This document shows positions 19,804 to 29,660 of a stretch of 64,000 nt of DNA, in pieces. Every line of letters begins with the position of its first letter. Positions within the stretch are counted from its first letter, which is position 1. A model generated the notes under the pieces. The model made no database searches, was not told where the DNA came from, and saw only the letters and a program-made list of their open reading frames with translations. The translations under genes were made by a program, and so were the position numbers. The stretch spans positions 62,001 to 126,000 of the forward strand of contig CACHJZ010000001.1 in assembly GCA_902580275.1 (NCBI GenBank), read 5' to 3'. Source of the DNA: an uncultured Pelagibacteraceae bacterium. GTDB lineage: Bacteria; Pseudomonadota; Alphaproteobacteria; Pelagibacterales; Pelagibacteraceae.

Positions 19804-20072
19804 TATCCAACTTTTTCTTCTGATTTATAAGTATTAAATATTTCATGTGTTGAGGTATCTCTTAGAACTTTTATCCATTGTCTACATCCAGATACATGAT
19901 GCCAAAGTTCTAAATGTTTTCCTCTTGGGCTTTTTCTTAGATATACAAACTCATCCCACTCTTGATCTGAAATTTCTTTGTTAAGTTCTGGTCTTTTTAC
20001 AGAAGCATCTCCACCATAAGCAAATTCATTTTGAGATCGTAATCCACAATGTGGGCACTTGATGTAAAGCAT
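19803..20072 (-). CDS. soxD: heterotetrameric sarcosine oxidase delta subunit
   Basis: 89 aa; CPHCG...EFAYGGDA, LWHHVSGCRQW typical of SoxD. Confidence 0.95.
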   Translation of the reverse strand: MLYIKCPHCGLRSQNEFAYGGDASVKRPELNKEISDQEWDEFVYLRKSPRGKHLELWHHVSGCRQWIKVLRDTSTHEIFNTYKSEEKVG

Positions 20073-21329
20073 TTAAGAAATCCAAGTTTTTGTTCCAAGA
20101 CCTTTTTCATCTATGAGATGACCAGTACTAAATCTATCTAATCTAAAACCAGCGTTTAATTCGTGAACTCTATCTTGAGCTATTGTGTGTGCAAAAGTAA
20201 AACCTGATGCTGGTGTTGCTTTAAATCCACCATAACACCATCCACAATTTAAATATAATCCTGCAATATGAGTTTTGTCAATTATTGGTGATCCATCCAT
20301 TGACATATCCATTATACCACCCCAGGTTCTTAACATATTTAATTTACTTAAAAATGGGAACATCGCAATTCCTTCTGTCAATACATGTTGAAGTGTTGGT
20401 AAATTTCCTCTTTGCGCATAACTATTATATCCATCCAAATCTCCACCCATTACCATTTCACCTTTGTCAGATTGACTACAATAAAAATGTCCGGCACCAA
20501 AAGTTACTACATGATCAAGAATTGGCTTGATTGGTTCAGAAACGCAAGCTTGCAATAAATGGGTTTCAATTGGCAATGTCATATTTAACATTTCTGCTAG
20601 AATTGAAGTACTACCAGCAACACATAAGCCAACTTTTTTAGTTTTAATATCTCCTCTTGAGGTTTTAATTCCTTGAATTTTTCCATTACTAACATCAAAC
20701 CCAGTAACTTCGCAATGCTGAATAATATCTACTCCCATAGAGTCAGCTTGTCTTGCGTAACCCCAAGCAACTGCATCGTGTCTAGCAGTTCCTGCACTGG
20801 GCTGCATCAGTGCACCGAATATTGGGAATCTTACATTGTCAGAAAAATCTAAAACTGGAACTTTCTTTTTTACTTCTTCTCTATCGAGCAATACTGCATC
20901 AATACCATTTAATCTCATAGAGTTTCCTCTTCTTGCGTATGCGTTCATTTGTGCATCAGAATGCGCAAGATTAATAATTCCTCTTGGGGAGAACATTATA
21001 TTGAAGTTTAAATCTTGAGACATGCTTCTCCACAAGTCCATCCCTTTCTCATAAAAAAGACCGTTTTCATCGTGCATGTAATTTGATCTGATAATAGTTG
21101 TATTCCTCCCAACGTTTCCACCACCAATCCATCCTTTTTCTATAACGGCAATATTTGTAATTTTGTGCTCTTTAGCTAAATAATATGCTGTGGCTAAGCC
21201 ATGACCTCCACCCCCAATTATGACTACGTCATATTCTTTTTTTGGTGTTGGATCTTTCCAGGCAACTTCCCAACCTTTGTGACCTGAGAATGCATTTTTT
21301 ATTAAGCTTAAAAATGAATATTTTTGCAT
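20073..21329 (-). CDS. soxB: heterotetrameric sarcosine oxidase beta subunit
   Basis: 418 aa; YDVVIIGGGGHGLATAYYLAKEH, GWIGGGNVGRNTTIIRSNY, WGGIMDMSMDGSPIID. Confidence 0.92.
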   Translation of the reverse strand: MQKYSFLSLIKNAFSGHKGWEVAWKDPTPKKEYDVVIIGGGGHGLATAYYLAKEHKITNIAVIEKGWIGGGNVGRNTTIIRSNYMHDENGLFYEKGMDLWRSMSQDLNFNIMFSPRGIINLAHSDAQMNAYARRGNSMRLNGIDAVLLDREEVKKKVPVLDFSDNVRFPIFGALMQPSAGTARHDAVAWGYARQADSMGVDIIQHCEVTGFDVSNGKIQGIKTSRGDIKTKKVGLCVAGSTSILAEMLNMTLPIETHLLQACVSEPIKPILDHVVTFGAGHFYCSQSDKGEMVMGGDLDGYNSYAQRGNLPTLQHVLTEGIAMFPFLSKLNMLRTWGGIMDMSMDGSPIIDKTHIAGLYLNCGWCYGGFKATPASGFTFAHTIAQDRVHELNAGFRLDRFSTGHLIDEKGLGTKTWIS

Positions 21330-21423
21330 AAATTATTATAACTAATTTTAATTTATTTCTTTAAAAATTATATAATAAAGTATAGAAATCTGTTCCATAA
21401 TATAAAGCTTAAAGAAAGCATAT

Positions 21424-23112
21424 ATGGGCGCAGTCAAATCAGACATCGAAATAGCAAGAGCCGCAAAAATGAAGCCTATTAAGGATATTTTAGGCAAGAT
21501 CAAAGTTCCAGATAATAATAGCAGCTTTAGTCCTATGGGTAGGCATATTGCTAAAATAAACCTTGAATACTTGAATAAATTAAAAAATAAAAAAGATGGA
21601 CATCTAATTTTAGTAACCGCTATTACACCTACTCCTGCGGGAGAGGGAAAAACAACTACCTCTGTTGGGTTACATGATGGGCTTAACAAAATTGGTAAAA
21701 AATCAATAGTATGTTTAAGAGAGCCTAGTCTCGGACCATCGTTTGGTATGAAGGGAGGTGCTGCTGGAGGTGGTTATGCTCAAGTAGTACCTATGGAACA
21801 AATTAATTTACATTTTACTGGAGACTTTCATGCCATTACATCAGCTCATAATTTGCTATCTGCTTTAATTGATAATCACATCTATTGGGGTAACAAACTT
21901 AAAATTGATGATAAGAGAGTTGTTTGGAAAAGAGTTATGGATATGAATGACAGAGCTTTAAGGTTCATAAATATTAATACTAAAGGTGTTGCAAAAGAAT
22001 TTCCAAGAGAAGATGGCTTTGATATCACAGTTGCATCAGAGGTTATGGCAATTTTTTGCTTATCAAATGATCTAAAAGATTTGGAAAAGAGAATCGGAAA
22101 TATAACAATCGCATATAATACTGATGGCAAACCTATTTATGCAAAAGATCTAAATGCCCAAGGACCAATGACTGTTCTTTTAAAAGATGCAATAAGACCG
22201 AACGTAACCCAAACTTTAGAAAATAATCCTGCATTAATCCATGGAGGACCTTTTGCTAATATTGCGCATGGATGTAATTCGGTAATTGCAACAAAGTCTG
22301 CTTTAAAACTTGCTGACTATGTTGTTACAGAGGCTGGGTTTGGTGCAGATCTAGGTGCTGAAAAATTTTTAGATATTAAATGTAGAAAATCAAACTTAAA
22401 ACCAAGTTGTGTGGTTATTGTTGCAACAATAAGAGCCTTAAAAATGCATGGAGGTGTTGAAAAAGAAAATTTAAAAATCGAAAATGTTGAGGCACTAAAA
22501 AAAGGATTGGTAAATTTGGAAAGACACATAAATAATATAAAAAAATTTGGATTAACACCAATTGTAGCTGTTAATAGTTTCATTTTAGATACAAAAAAAG
22601 AAATATCCGCTGTAAAGGATTTTTGTAAAAGTCAAAAGGTTGAAGTCAGCGAATCTACACATTGGGCAGATGGTGGAAAAGGTGCAAAAGATTTAGCTAA
22701 AAAAGTTGTTAAAATATGCAAAGTTTCAAAAAAGAAAAATTTTAAGTTTTTATATGAGGATAATCAATCATTGTGGAGCAAAGTGGAAACTATTGCAAAA
22801 GAGATATACAAAGCAAGTTCAATTACTTCAGATGAAAATGTAAAAAAACAGTTAAAAATATTTGAGGATAATGGATATGGAAAATTACCTGTCTGTATAG
22901 CTAAAACTCAGTACAGTTTTTCAGTTGATCCTAAATTAAAAGGGGCTCCTACAGGTCATGAAATTTCTATAAGAGAGGTAAGATTATCATCTGGTGCTGA
23001 GTTTATTGTTGTAGTTTGTGGATCAATTATGACAATGCCTGGTTTACCAAGAGTTCCTGCCGCTGATAAAATAAAACTAAATAAAAAAGGTGATATAGAG
23101 GGATTATTTTAA
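21424..23112 (+). CDS. fhs: formate-tetrahydrofolate ligase
   Basis: 562 aa; [39 protein letters not shown]. Confidence 0.97.
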   Translation: MGAVKSDIEIARAAKMKPIKDILGKIKVPDNNSSFSPMGRHIAKINLEYLNKLKNKKDGHLILVTAITPTPAGEGKTTTSVGLHDGLNKIGKKSIVCLREPSLGPSFGMKGGAAGGGYAQVVPMEQINLHFTGDFHAITSAHNLLSALIDNHIYWGNKLKIDDKRVVWKRVMDMNDRALRFININTKGVAKEFPREDGFDITVASEVMAIFCLSNDLKDLEKRIGNITIAYNTDGKPIYAKDLNAQGPMTVLLKDAIRPNVTQTLENNPALIHGGPFANIAHGCNSVIATKSALKLADYVVTEAGFGADLGAEKFLDIKCRKSNLKPSCVVIVATIRALKMHGGVEKENLKIENVEALKKGLVNLERHINNIKKFGLTPIVAVNSFILDTKKEISAVKDFCKSQKVEVSESTHWADGGKGAKDLAKKVVKICKVSKKKNFKFLYEDNQSLWSKVETIAKEIYKASSITSDENVKKQLKIFEDNGYGKLPVCIAKTQYSFSVDPKLKGAPTGHEISIREVRLSSGAEFIVVVCGSIMTMPGLPRVPAADKIKLNKKGDIEGLF

Positions 23113-24030
23113 ACCTAAACCGTCCCAAAAATCTTTTGCTAAATTTTTTCCTGTAAGATCTTTAAATTGAGGTAATCCAGTTGGAGATGTAACGTTTATA
23201 TCTCCAATGAGGTAACCATCAATTAAATCTATTCCTGCAAAATAAATTTTATCTTTTATTAAACTTTTGCTGATTAATGAGGAAATTTTTAATTCTTTTT
23301 TACTTAAGCCAGTTTTAAATGCTGTTCCACCTTGTGAAATATTTGATAAGTTAGATCCTGCTCTTGGAACTCTTTTAATTGCGCCTTTTACTTTACCCTT
23401 AATTATAAATACTCTTTTGTCTCCAAATTTTACTTTATTTAAATATTTTTGGACCATCAAATAATTATATTTTTTAATAAACAAAGATACTTTTGGTTTA
23501 GAAAATTTTTTTGTTAAAAAGAGTATATTTTTTCCTGCGTAACCATCTAAAGGTTTTATTACGATTTTCTTATATTTTTTGTAATGTTTGTGAATGTCCT
23601 TAATACTATTTGAAAAAATAGTCGGAGGCATAAATCTTAAAAATCGTGAAGAGTAAAATTTTTCAGATACATTTCTTATCGCAGATGGATTATTAATAAC
23701 TTTTTTTTGATCAATATTATCCAAAAAATATGTAGAATTAATATAATTCATATCAAATGGTGGATTTTGCCTTATTAAAATAAAAGCAGCTTTTGAAATA
23801 TTAAATTTAATTTTTTTATTTATTTTATAAAAATTTTTTTTACCTTCAAAAAAATATACCAGATGACCTTGAGCCTGGAGTTTAGAATTTATTATACTTA
23901 AATTGTCAGCTTCATACCAAAAAACTTTAAAACCTCTTTTTTGAGCCTCAATTGCTAATTGTAAAGACGTATCTGTTAATGGATTAATTGTTTTTAGGTT
24001 GTTAGATTGTATTGCTATAATTTTTTTCAT
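23104..24030 (-). CDS. gshB: glutathione synthetase-like ATP-grasp protein
   Basis: 308 aa; [37 protein letters not shown]; adjacent to GshA-like gene. Confidence 0.8.
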   Translation of the reverse strand: MKKIIAIQSNNLKTINPLTDTSLQLAIEAQKRGFKVFWYEADNLSIINSKLQAQGHLVYFFEGKKNFYKINKKIKFNISKAAFILIRQNPPFDMNYINSTYFLDNIDQKKVINNPSAIRNVSEKFYSSRFLRFMPPTIFSNSIKDIHKHYKKYKKIVIKPLDGYAGKNILFLTKKFSKPKVSLFIKKYNYLMVQKYLNKVKFGDKRVFIIKGKVKGAIKRVPRAGSNLSNISQGGTAFKTGLSKKELKISSLISKSLIKDKIYFAGIDLIDGYLIGDINVTSPTGLPQFKDLTGKNLAKDFWDGLGLK

Positions 24031-25271
24031 TGATTTAGATTTTTAAGTGAATCCTCAGCTTTTGTACTTTTTTTAGTGATCATGCTACTAACATTTTTAA
24101 GATATATTTCTTCATTATTTTTTTTTGAGTTTAATTGATTTCTAAATTTTAATCCCTCTTTTGATAGTTTTAAAAAAATATCCGACCATTCTAAAATACT
24201 TTTCCCATCTATTTCTGTGCCAAAACCTTTTGATGGACTATTAAAATATGCTTCTAAAATGTCTTTTTTTTTCCATTTATTTATAATTTCATATGTTTCA
24301 TTTAAATTTCCATAAAGAAGTCCTATTAAAAATGCTGGACCAGCACAATGACAGTCCCATTCGCACGCATCCAAAGATCTTATTTCTATGTAGCTTTTTA
24401 ATCTTACTTCGGTAAAAATTGTGGATAGATGCAATTCAAGATTACTTTTGTCAGCTTCATCTTGTTTTATTAAATCAGAATATGTTTTACCATCTGGAAA
24501 TAAATATTCGTTATTTTTTTGATAAAATAACAGTGGATAATTTAAAACAAAATCTGCATATTTTTCATAAGACATTTCTTCAAGAAAAATTTCAGGCAAT
24601 CCAGCTCTAGAAGTGTTTTGCCAAACTTTCGAACGATAAGATAAATAACCACTGAATTTGTTTTCTTTGATTGCAGAATTAGAAAATAATGCGATGCTTA
24701 TTGGTGTTAGATAAGATGCAACTTTAAATTTTTTTTTAAAATCTTCTTCATTCTTGTAGTCAATATTTATCTGAGTACCAGCTGTTTGATACATCATTTC
24801 TAAGCTTAGAGAACCATTTTTTGGCATTTCTTTTGTCATTACTCTGTATCTTTTTTTTGGATTATTTGGAATTTTATCAATACTCGAAAATGGATCGAAG
24901 CCTACTGATAAAGTTTTTAAATCAAAATTTTCACATGCTAAATTTAATTTTTCTTGAAATTCATATGACTCGGAACAGACTTCATGAATATTAGATAATT
25001 GACTACCAGATAATTCTATTTGATTTCCTGGTTCTAGAGTAATCATTTTTCCATTTTTTTTTAAACCAATAATATTTTCATCTTCTTTAATAGGTTCCCA
25101 ATTAAATTTTAAGGTAAAAAAATTGAAAATTTTTAATAAATCAGAGTAATCTGCCCTTTCATTACTTTTTTTTTTAAATAGAAATTTTTCATTCTCAACA
25201 CCAATAAATTGATCTGGTTTATTACCTGAAATAAAATGTTCTATTATTTGTTGCTTAGATTTAATTTTCAT
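24027..25271 (-). CDS. gshA: glutamate-cysteine ligase (GCS2/plant-type)
   Basis: 414 aa; FIGVENEKF, TLEPGNQIELSGS, EMMYQTAGTQINIDY, EIRSLDACEWDC. Confidence 0.85.
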   Translation of the reverse strand: MKIKSKQQIIEHFISGNKPDQFIGVENEKFLFKKKSNERADYSDLLKIFNFFTLKFNWEPIKEDENIIGLKKNGKMITLEPGNQIELSGSQLSNIHEVCSESYEFQEKLNLACENFDLKTLSVGFDPFSSIDKIPNNPKKRYRVMTKEMPKNGSLSLEMMYQTAGTQINIDYKNEEDFKKKFKVASYLTPISIALFSNSAIKENKFSGYLSYRSKVWQNTSRAGLPEIFLEEMSYEKYADFVLNYPLLFYQKNNEYLFPDGKTYSDLIKQDEADKSNLELHLSTIFTEVRLKSYIEIRSLDACEWDCHCAGPAFLIGLLYGNLNETYEIINKWKKKDILEAYFNSPSKGFGTEIDGKSILEWSDIFLKLSKEGLKFRNQLNSKKNNEEIYLKNVSSMITKKSTKAEDSLKNLNQ

Positions 25272-26049
25272 TTAAATAATCAATCCAATTTTTCAATTCG
25301 ATCATTCTTAAATCCCTATTTGATATTTGATTTTCTTGCTCTATCATTTGAACATGATTATCAATTTCTTTTTGATCTTCAAAAGCCTTCTTTTCAATTA
25401 ATCTATCAGTTCTAAAATGGATTAATCTTATCATTTTATCGTATGATATCTCTGGGTGATATTGTATACCCCAGATATCACACTCATTAATTTTAAAATT
25501 TAGTCCTTGCACTTTATTAATTTTGTTTGATGATAAAAGTATTGCGTTATCTGGAATTTTTGAAACTTCGTCAAAATTAAATGCAGGGGTGTTAAAATTA
25601 TTTTTTTTATTTTTATAAAGAGGATGTTTTAGCCCGTTATCATTTATTTGTATTTGATGAGCGATTCCCCTATGTGTTCCTTTTTGACATTTCCTTACTT
25701 CTCCACCTGCTGCTGTAACAGCAACTTGCATACCCCAACATATTGCAAGAATTTTTTTTATTTTTTTTTGAGACTCTTTCATAAATTCAATTTGTCTACG
25801 AATTTCAATTGTATCATTATAAATATTTAAGCTACTGCCGCCCCAAATAAGACCATCGTACTCCTCAAGGTTTTTAATATTTTCAAAAACTTTAGGATCT
25901 GATGAAGGATTTGCTACATCAATTTCTAAATTTTTTGTAAAATATGCAATACTATCTTTTAAACTTTCTGTGTGTGTTTGAATGCCAGCATTAGTAAATT
26001 GCTGATTTTCCTCTTTAAGATTACCCTCTACTATTAGTATTTTTTTCAT
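25261..26049 (-). CDS. class I glutamine amidotransferase-like protein
   Basis: 262 aa; AICWGMQVAV nucleophile elbow, IWGIQYHPEIS. Confidence 0.8.
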   Translation of the reverse strand: MKKILIVEGNLKEENQQFTNAGIQTHTESLKDSIAYFTKNLEIDVANPSSDPKVFENIKNLEEYDGLIWGGSSLNIYNDTIEIRRQIEFMKESQKKIKKILAICWGMQVAVTAAGGEVRKCQKGTHRGIAHQIQINDNGLKHPLYKNKKNNFNTPAFNFDEVSKIPDNAILLSSNKINKVQGLNFKINECDIWGIQYHPEISYDKMIRLIHFRTDRLIEKKAFEDQKEIDNHVQMIEQENQISNRDLRMIELKNWIDYLNEN

Positions 26050-27206
26050 GAAAATAAATTACCTTTCATACTGTGGTCATATAATTTTTTCATATCCTCT
26101 AAATTTAACAATCTAGGATTTGTCGCAGTTGAAGGATCTTCAAGAGCCATTTTTGATAACATTTCTAAATCAAATTTATCTTCGCTGATAACTTCTGATA
26201 AAGCATGTGGGATATTTAAATCTTTTCTTAGTTCTAAGATCCAATCCAAAAAACATTTAAAATCTTTTTTTAAACCAAGGAAATCACAAATAGATACTAT
26301 TCTTTTTTCTATAAATTTTTTATTATAAGTGAGTACATAAGGCATAAAAATTGCATTGGATAATCCATGATGTAAATTAAATTGAGCGTTTACTGGGTGA
26401 CTTAATGAATGAATTGCACCAAGGCCTTTTTGGAACGCAGTAGATCCCATGCTTGCTGCGGCCAACATATCTGACCTTGCTTCTAAATTTTTTCCATCTT
26501 TAACAGCAGTCATTAAAGATTTTTTTGTCAATCTTATACCTTCTATCGCTATACCATCGGCCATTGGGTGAAATCCAGGAGCGCAAAAAGCCTCTAAGTT
26601 ATGCGCTAAAGCATCCATTCCTGTTGCAGCAGTTAATCTAGGAGAAAGATCCAAAGTTAAAACCGGATCTAAGATTACAATCGAAGGTAAAAATTTAGGA
26701 TGAAAAATTATTTTTTTTACCCCAGTTTCATTATTAATTATCGCTGATGCTCTTCCAGTTTCTGAGCCTGTACCTGCTGTAGTGGGTACGGCTATTATAG
26801 GTGCGATATTATCGTTGTTCGCTCTTTTCCAATAATCACCTATATCCTCAAAATCCCAAATTGGTCTTGTTTGACCAGACATAAACGCTATTGCTTTTCC
26901 AACATCCAATCCACTTCCACCACCAAAAGCTATTACGCCATCACAGTTATTTTTTTTAAATTCTTTAACACCTTTATCAACATCATCACCATTAGGGTTG
27001 CCAGAAAAATTGGAAAAAATATTTAAGTTTTTGAATTCTTTTTCAATAATTTTAATTATATTTTTTACAAAATCTAAACCTGCTAAATCTTTGTCTGTGA
27101 CAAACAATGGCTTTTTAATTTTAAGACTTTTGCATGCAGAATTAATTTCAATTATTCTATTATTACCGACCCAGACGGTTGTTGGGTAGTTCCAATTAGA
27201 TTTCAT
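26046..27206 (-). CDS. iron-containing alcohol dehydrogenase
   Basis: 386 aa; GVIAFGGGSGLDVGKAIA, VPTTAGTGSE, GMDALAHNLEAF, GAIHSLSHPVNAQFNLHHGLSNAI. Confidence 0.9.
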   Translation of the reverse strand: MKSNWNYPTTVWVGNNRIIEINSACKSLKIKKPLFVTDKDLAGLDFVKNIIKIIEKEFKNLNIFSNFSGNPNGDDVDKGVKEFKKNNCDGVIAFGGGSGLDVGKAIAFMSGQTRPIWDFEDIGDYWKRANNDNIAPIIAVPTTAGTGSETGRASAIINNETGVKKIIFHPKFLPSIVILDPVLTLDLSPRLTAATGMDALAHNLEAFCAPGFHPMADGIAIEGIRLTKKSLMTAVKDGKNLEARSDMLAAASMGSTAFQKGLGAIHSLSHPVNAQFNLHHGLSNAIFMPYVLTYNKKFIEKRIVSICDFLGLKKDFKCFLDWILELRKDLNIPHALSEVISEDKFDLEMLSKMALEDPSTATNPRLLNLEDMKKLYDHSMKGNLFS

Positions 27207-27211
27207 AAAAT

Positions 27212-28177
27212 TTACAATTTTTTTAAATTTAATTTTTTATTTTTTAATAAAGATCTAAGTAAATTGATCATTAAAGGTATTTTTTGTAAATTAATTTTTT
27301 TAAAAATAAACGGTCCAATTTCTCTGGCCAATTGTTCTCCTTCAACTGTATCTTTAAACATAAATTTTTTCTTAGCGGATTTGAATGTAAAACCTTTTCC
27401 TAAATAATCACCCATTTTACTATTTCTTCCCCCAGCAGCGCTTACATATAAATCACCAACACCTGCTAGACTTTCGACTGTGGTTTCTTTACCATTAAAA
27501 TATTTTGTTAGATATTTCATTTCCAACAGAGATTTTTGAAATAAACCTGAAGACATATTTAAAGATTGACCTGCACCTATAACCATAGCATAAATATTTT
27601 TTATTGCCGAACAAACCTCAACACCAATTATATCTGTCGAATATTCAACTAAATAATAATTCGTTGAAATTAATTTTCCAATTTTTTTTGCTATATTAAT
27701 GTTTTTATTTGCGATAATTACTTCGGTCTGATTTTTTTTTGCTAGTTCTTTTGCTAAACATGGGCCTTTTAAGACTGAAATATTTTTATTCTTAGTGTCA
27801 ATTTTAATTTGCTCAGAAATTGTTAAAATTTTATTTCTTTTTTTGTCATATTTTAAACCTTTTGTTAAAATTAATATTGGTGTTTTATTTTTAATATTTT
27901 TTAATTCCTTACTTATGAAATTGATTCCTGGTAAACTAAGTGCAATAACTATCAAATCAAACTTTTCTTTTAAAAGTTCTTTTGAAAATATTCTAAATTT
28001 AAGTTTTTTTGGTAGCTTTATTTTTAATACTGAATGAAATTTATTTTTTGATTTAAGATTATTTATAAATTGTTTGCTATAAGGTTCAGTAATTGTAACA
28101 TTATTTTTATTATCTAAACAAGGAATCGTAAAAGCTGATCCCATTGCACCGCCACCAATTACTAATATTTTTGCCAT
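27212..28177 (-). CDS. gpsA: NAD(P)-dependent glycerol-3-phosphate dehydrogenase
   Basis: 321 aa; ILVIGGGAMGSAF, LKGPCLAKELAKK, VCSAIKNIYAM, AGVGDLYVSAAGGRNSKMG. Confidence 0.85.
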   Translation of the reverse strand: MAKILVIGGGAMGSAFTIPCLDNKNNVTITEPYSKQFINNLKSKNKFHSVLKIKLPKKLKFRIFSKELLKEKFDLIVIALSLPGINFISKELKNIKNKTPILILTKGLKYDKKRNKILTISEQIKIDTKNKNISVLKGPCLAKELAKKNQTEVIIANKNINIAKKIGKLISTNYYLVEYSTDIIGVEVCSAIKNIYAMVIGAGQSLNMSSGLFQKSLLEMKYLTKYFNGKETTVESLAGVGDLYVSAAGGRNSKMGDYLGKGFTFKSAKKKFMFKDTVEGEQLAREIGPFIFKKINLQKIPLMINLLRSLLKNKKLNLKKL

Positions 28178-28184
28178 AACAAAA

Positions 28185-29654
28185 TTATGCTAAAGTTTTT
28201 TTAATTGCTTGTTGCCAACCTTGCAATAACTTATTTCTGTAACTTTTATTGAATTTTGGTTTAAAGTCTCTATCTTTTTTCCAATTTTGTTTAATATCAC
28301 TGATGGATCTATAAATACCAGTTTGATAACCAGCCATATAGGCAGCTCCTAAAGCAGTAGTTTCATTAATTTTTGATCTGGTAATCTTAATTTTTAAAAT
28401 TTCTGATAGAAATTGAACAAACCAATTATTTGAAACCATACCACCATCAACCTTAACACTTTTAGGATTTAAACCATCTTTTCTCATTGATAAGAATAAA
28501 TCAGAAGTTTGATAAGCAACAGACTCAATTGTTGCTCTTACTAAATCTCTCCAATCACTATCCCTTGTAAGACCCGTGATTAAACCTCTTGATTTGGAAT
28601 TCCAGTATGGGGCTCCCAGACCTGTGAAAGCTGGCACAACATAAACACCTTTACTATTTTTTTTTGATTTCACGATCTTTTCAGTCTCATATGCATTATC
28701 TATTAGCCTGATTTTATCTCTAAGCCATTGCACACCAGCACCTGCAATAAATATAGACCCTTCTAAAGCATATGTAGTTTTATTATTTATTCTGTAACAA
28801 ATTGTAGTTATTAATTTATTTTTTGACATGATCTTTTTTTCACCAGTATTCATTAATAAGAAGGCTCCTGTACCATAGGTGCTTTTGACTGATCCTTTTT
28901 CAAAACATGCTTGACCTATTGCTGCTGCTTGCTGGTCGCCCAATACAGCAGAAATTTTTATTTTTTGTCCAACAATTTTCTTGCTTGTAAAACCAAAATC
29001 ATCAGCAGAATTTTTAACAGTTGGAAGAATTTTTTCATTGAGTTTGAATATTTTTAAAATATCTTTATCCCATTTGTTACTTGTAATATTAAAAAGCATT
29101 GTTCTTGAGGCATTTGTAGCATCTGTTGCGTGAATTTTACCATTGGTTAATTTCCAAATCAAAAAGGTATCTATTGTACCAAACAGCAACTCATTTTTTT
29201 TAAATAATTTTTTAGCTTTTGGGACGTTGTCTATTATCCATTTTATTTTTGTTGCAGAAAAGTATGGGTCTAAAAATAAACCAGTTTTTTTTCTAATTAA
29301 CTTTTCTTTTTTTTTAATTTTTTTGCAGTAGTTTTCTGTTCTTCTGTCTTGCCAAACAATTGCATTATAAACTGGTTCACCTGTTCTTTTATCCCAGCAT
29401 ACGGTTGTTTCTCTTTGATTGGTAATTCCTAAGGCTTTAATATTTATTTTTAACTTCTTTGATTTTAACAAAACATTTTTTGTGACTTTGATTGTTGTCG
29501 ACCAAATTTCGTTGGGATTATGTTCTACCCATCCGTTTTTTGGAAAAAATTGCTTAAACTCTATTTGAGATGAAATTAATTTTTTGCCACTTTTTGAAAA
29601 AATAATTGCTCTAGATGATGTGGTTCCTTGATCAATGGCAAGTATTCCATTCAC
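28185..29654 (-). CDS. glpK: glycerol kinase
   Basis: 489 aa; LAIDQGTTSSRAIIF, ITNQRETTVCWDKRTG, VVPAFTGLGAPYWN, ALGAAYMAGYQTG. Confidence 0.95.
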   Translation of the reverse strand: MNGILAIDQGTTSSRAIIFSKSGKKLISSQIEFKQFFPKNGWVEHNPNEIWSTTIKVTKNVLLKSKKLKINIKALGITNQRETTVCWDKRTGEPVYNAIVWQDRRTENYCKKIKKKEKLIRKKTGLFLDPYFSATKIKWIIDNVPKAKKLFKKNELLFGTIDTFLIWKLTNGKIHATDATNASRTMLFNITSNKWDKDILKIFKLNEKILPTVKNSADDFGFTSKKIVGQKIKISAVLGDQQAAAIGQACFEKGSVKSTYGTGAFLLMNTGEKKIMSKNKLITTICYRINNKTTYALEGSIFIAGAGVQWLRDKIRLIDNAYETEKIVKSKKNSKGVYVVPAFTGLGAPYWNSKSRGLITGLTRDSDWRDLVRATIESVAYQTSDLFLSMRKDGLNPKSVKVDGGMVSNNWFVQFLSEILKIKITRSKINETTALGAAYMAGYQTGIYRSISDIKQNWKKDRDFKPKFNKSYRNKLLQGWQQAIKKTLA

Positions 29655-29660
29655 AAAATA

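Noticed and set aside
21330-21423. Possible riboswitch upstream of fhs
   Set aside because: Only AT-rich sequence with promoter-like elements; no conserved glycine- or THF-type aptamer pattern visible by eye.
21348-21689. 113-aa minus-strand ORF overlapping the fhs start
   Set aside because: Antisense to fhs N-terminus and its promoter region; the conserved gene is on the plus strand.
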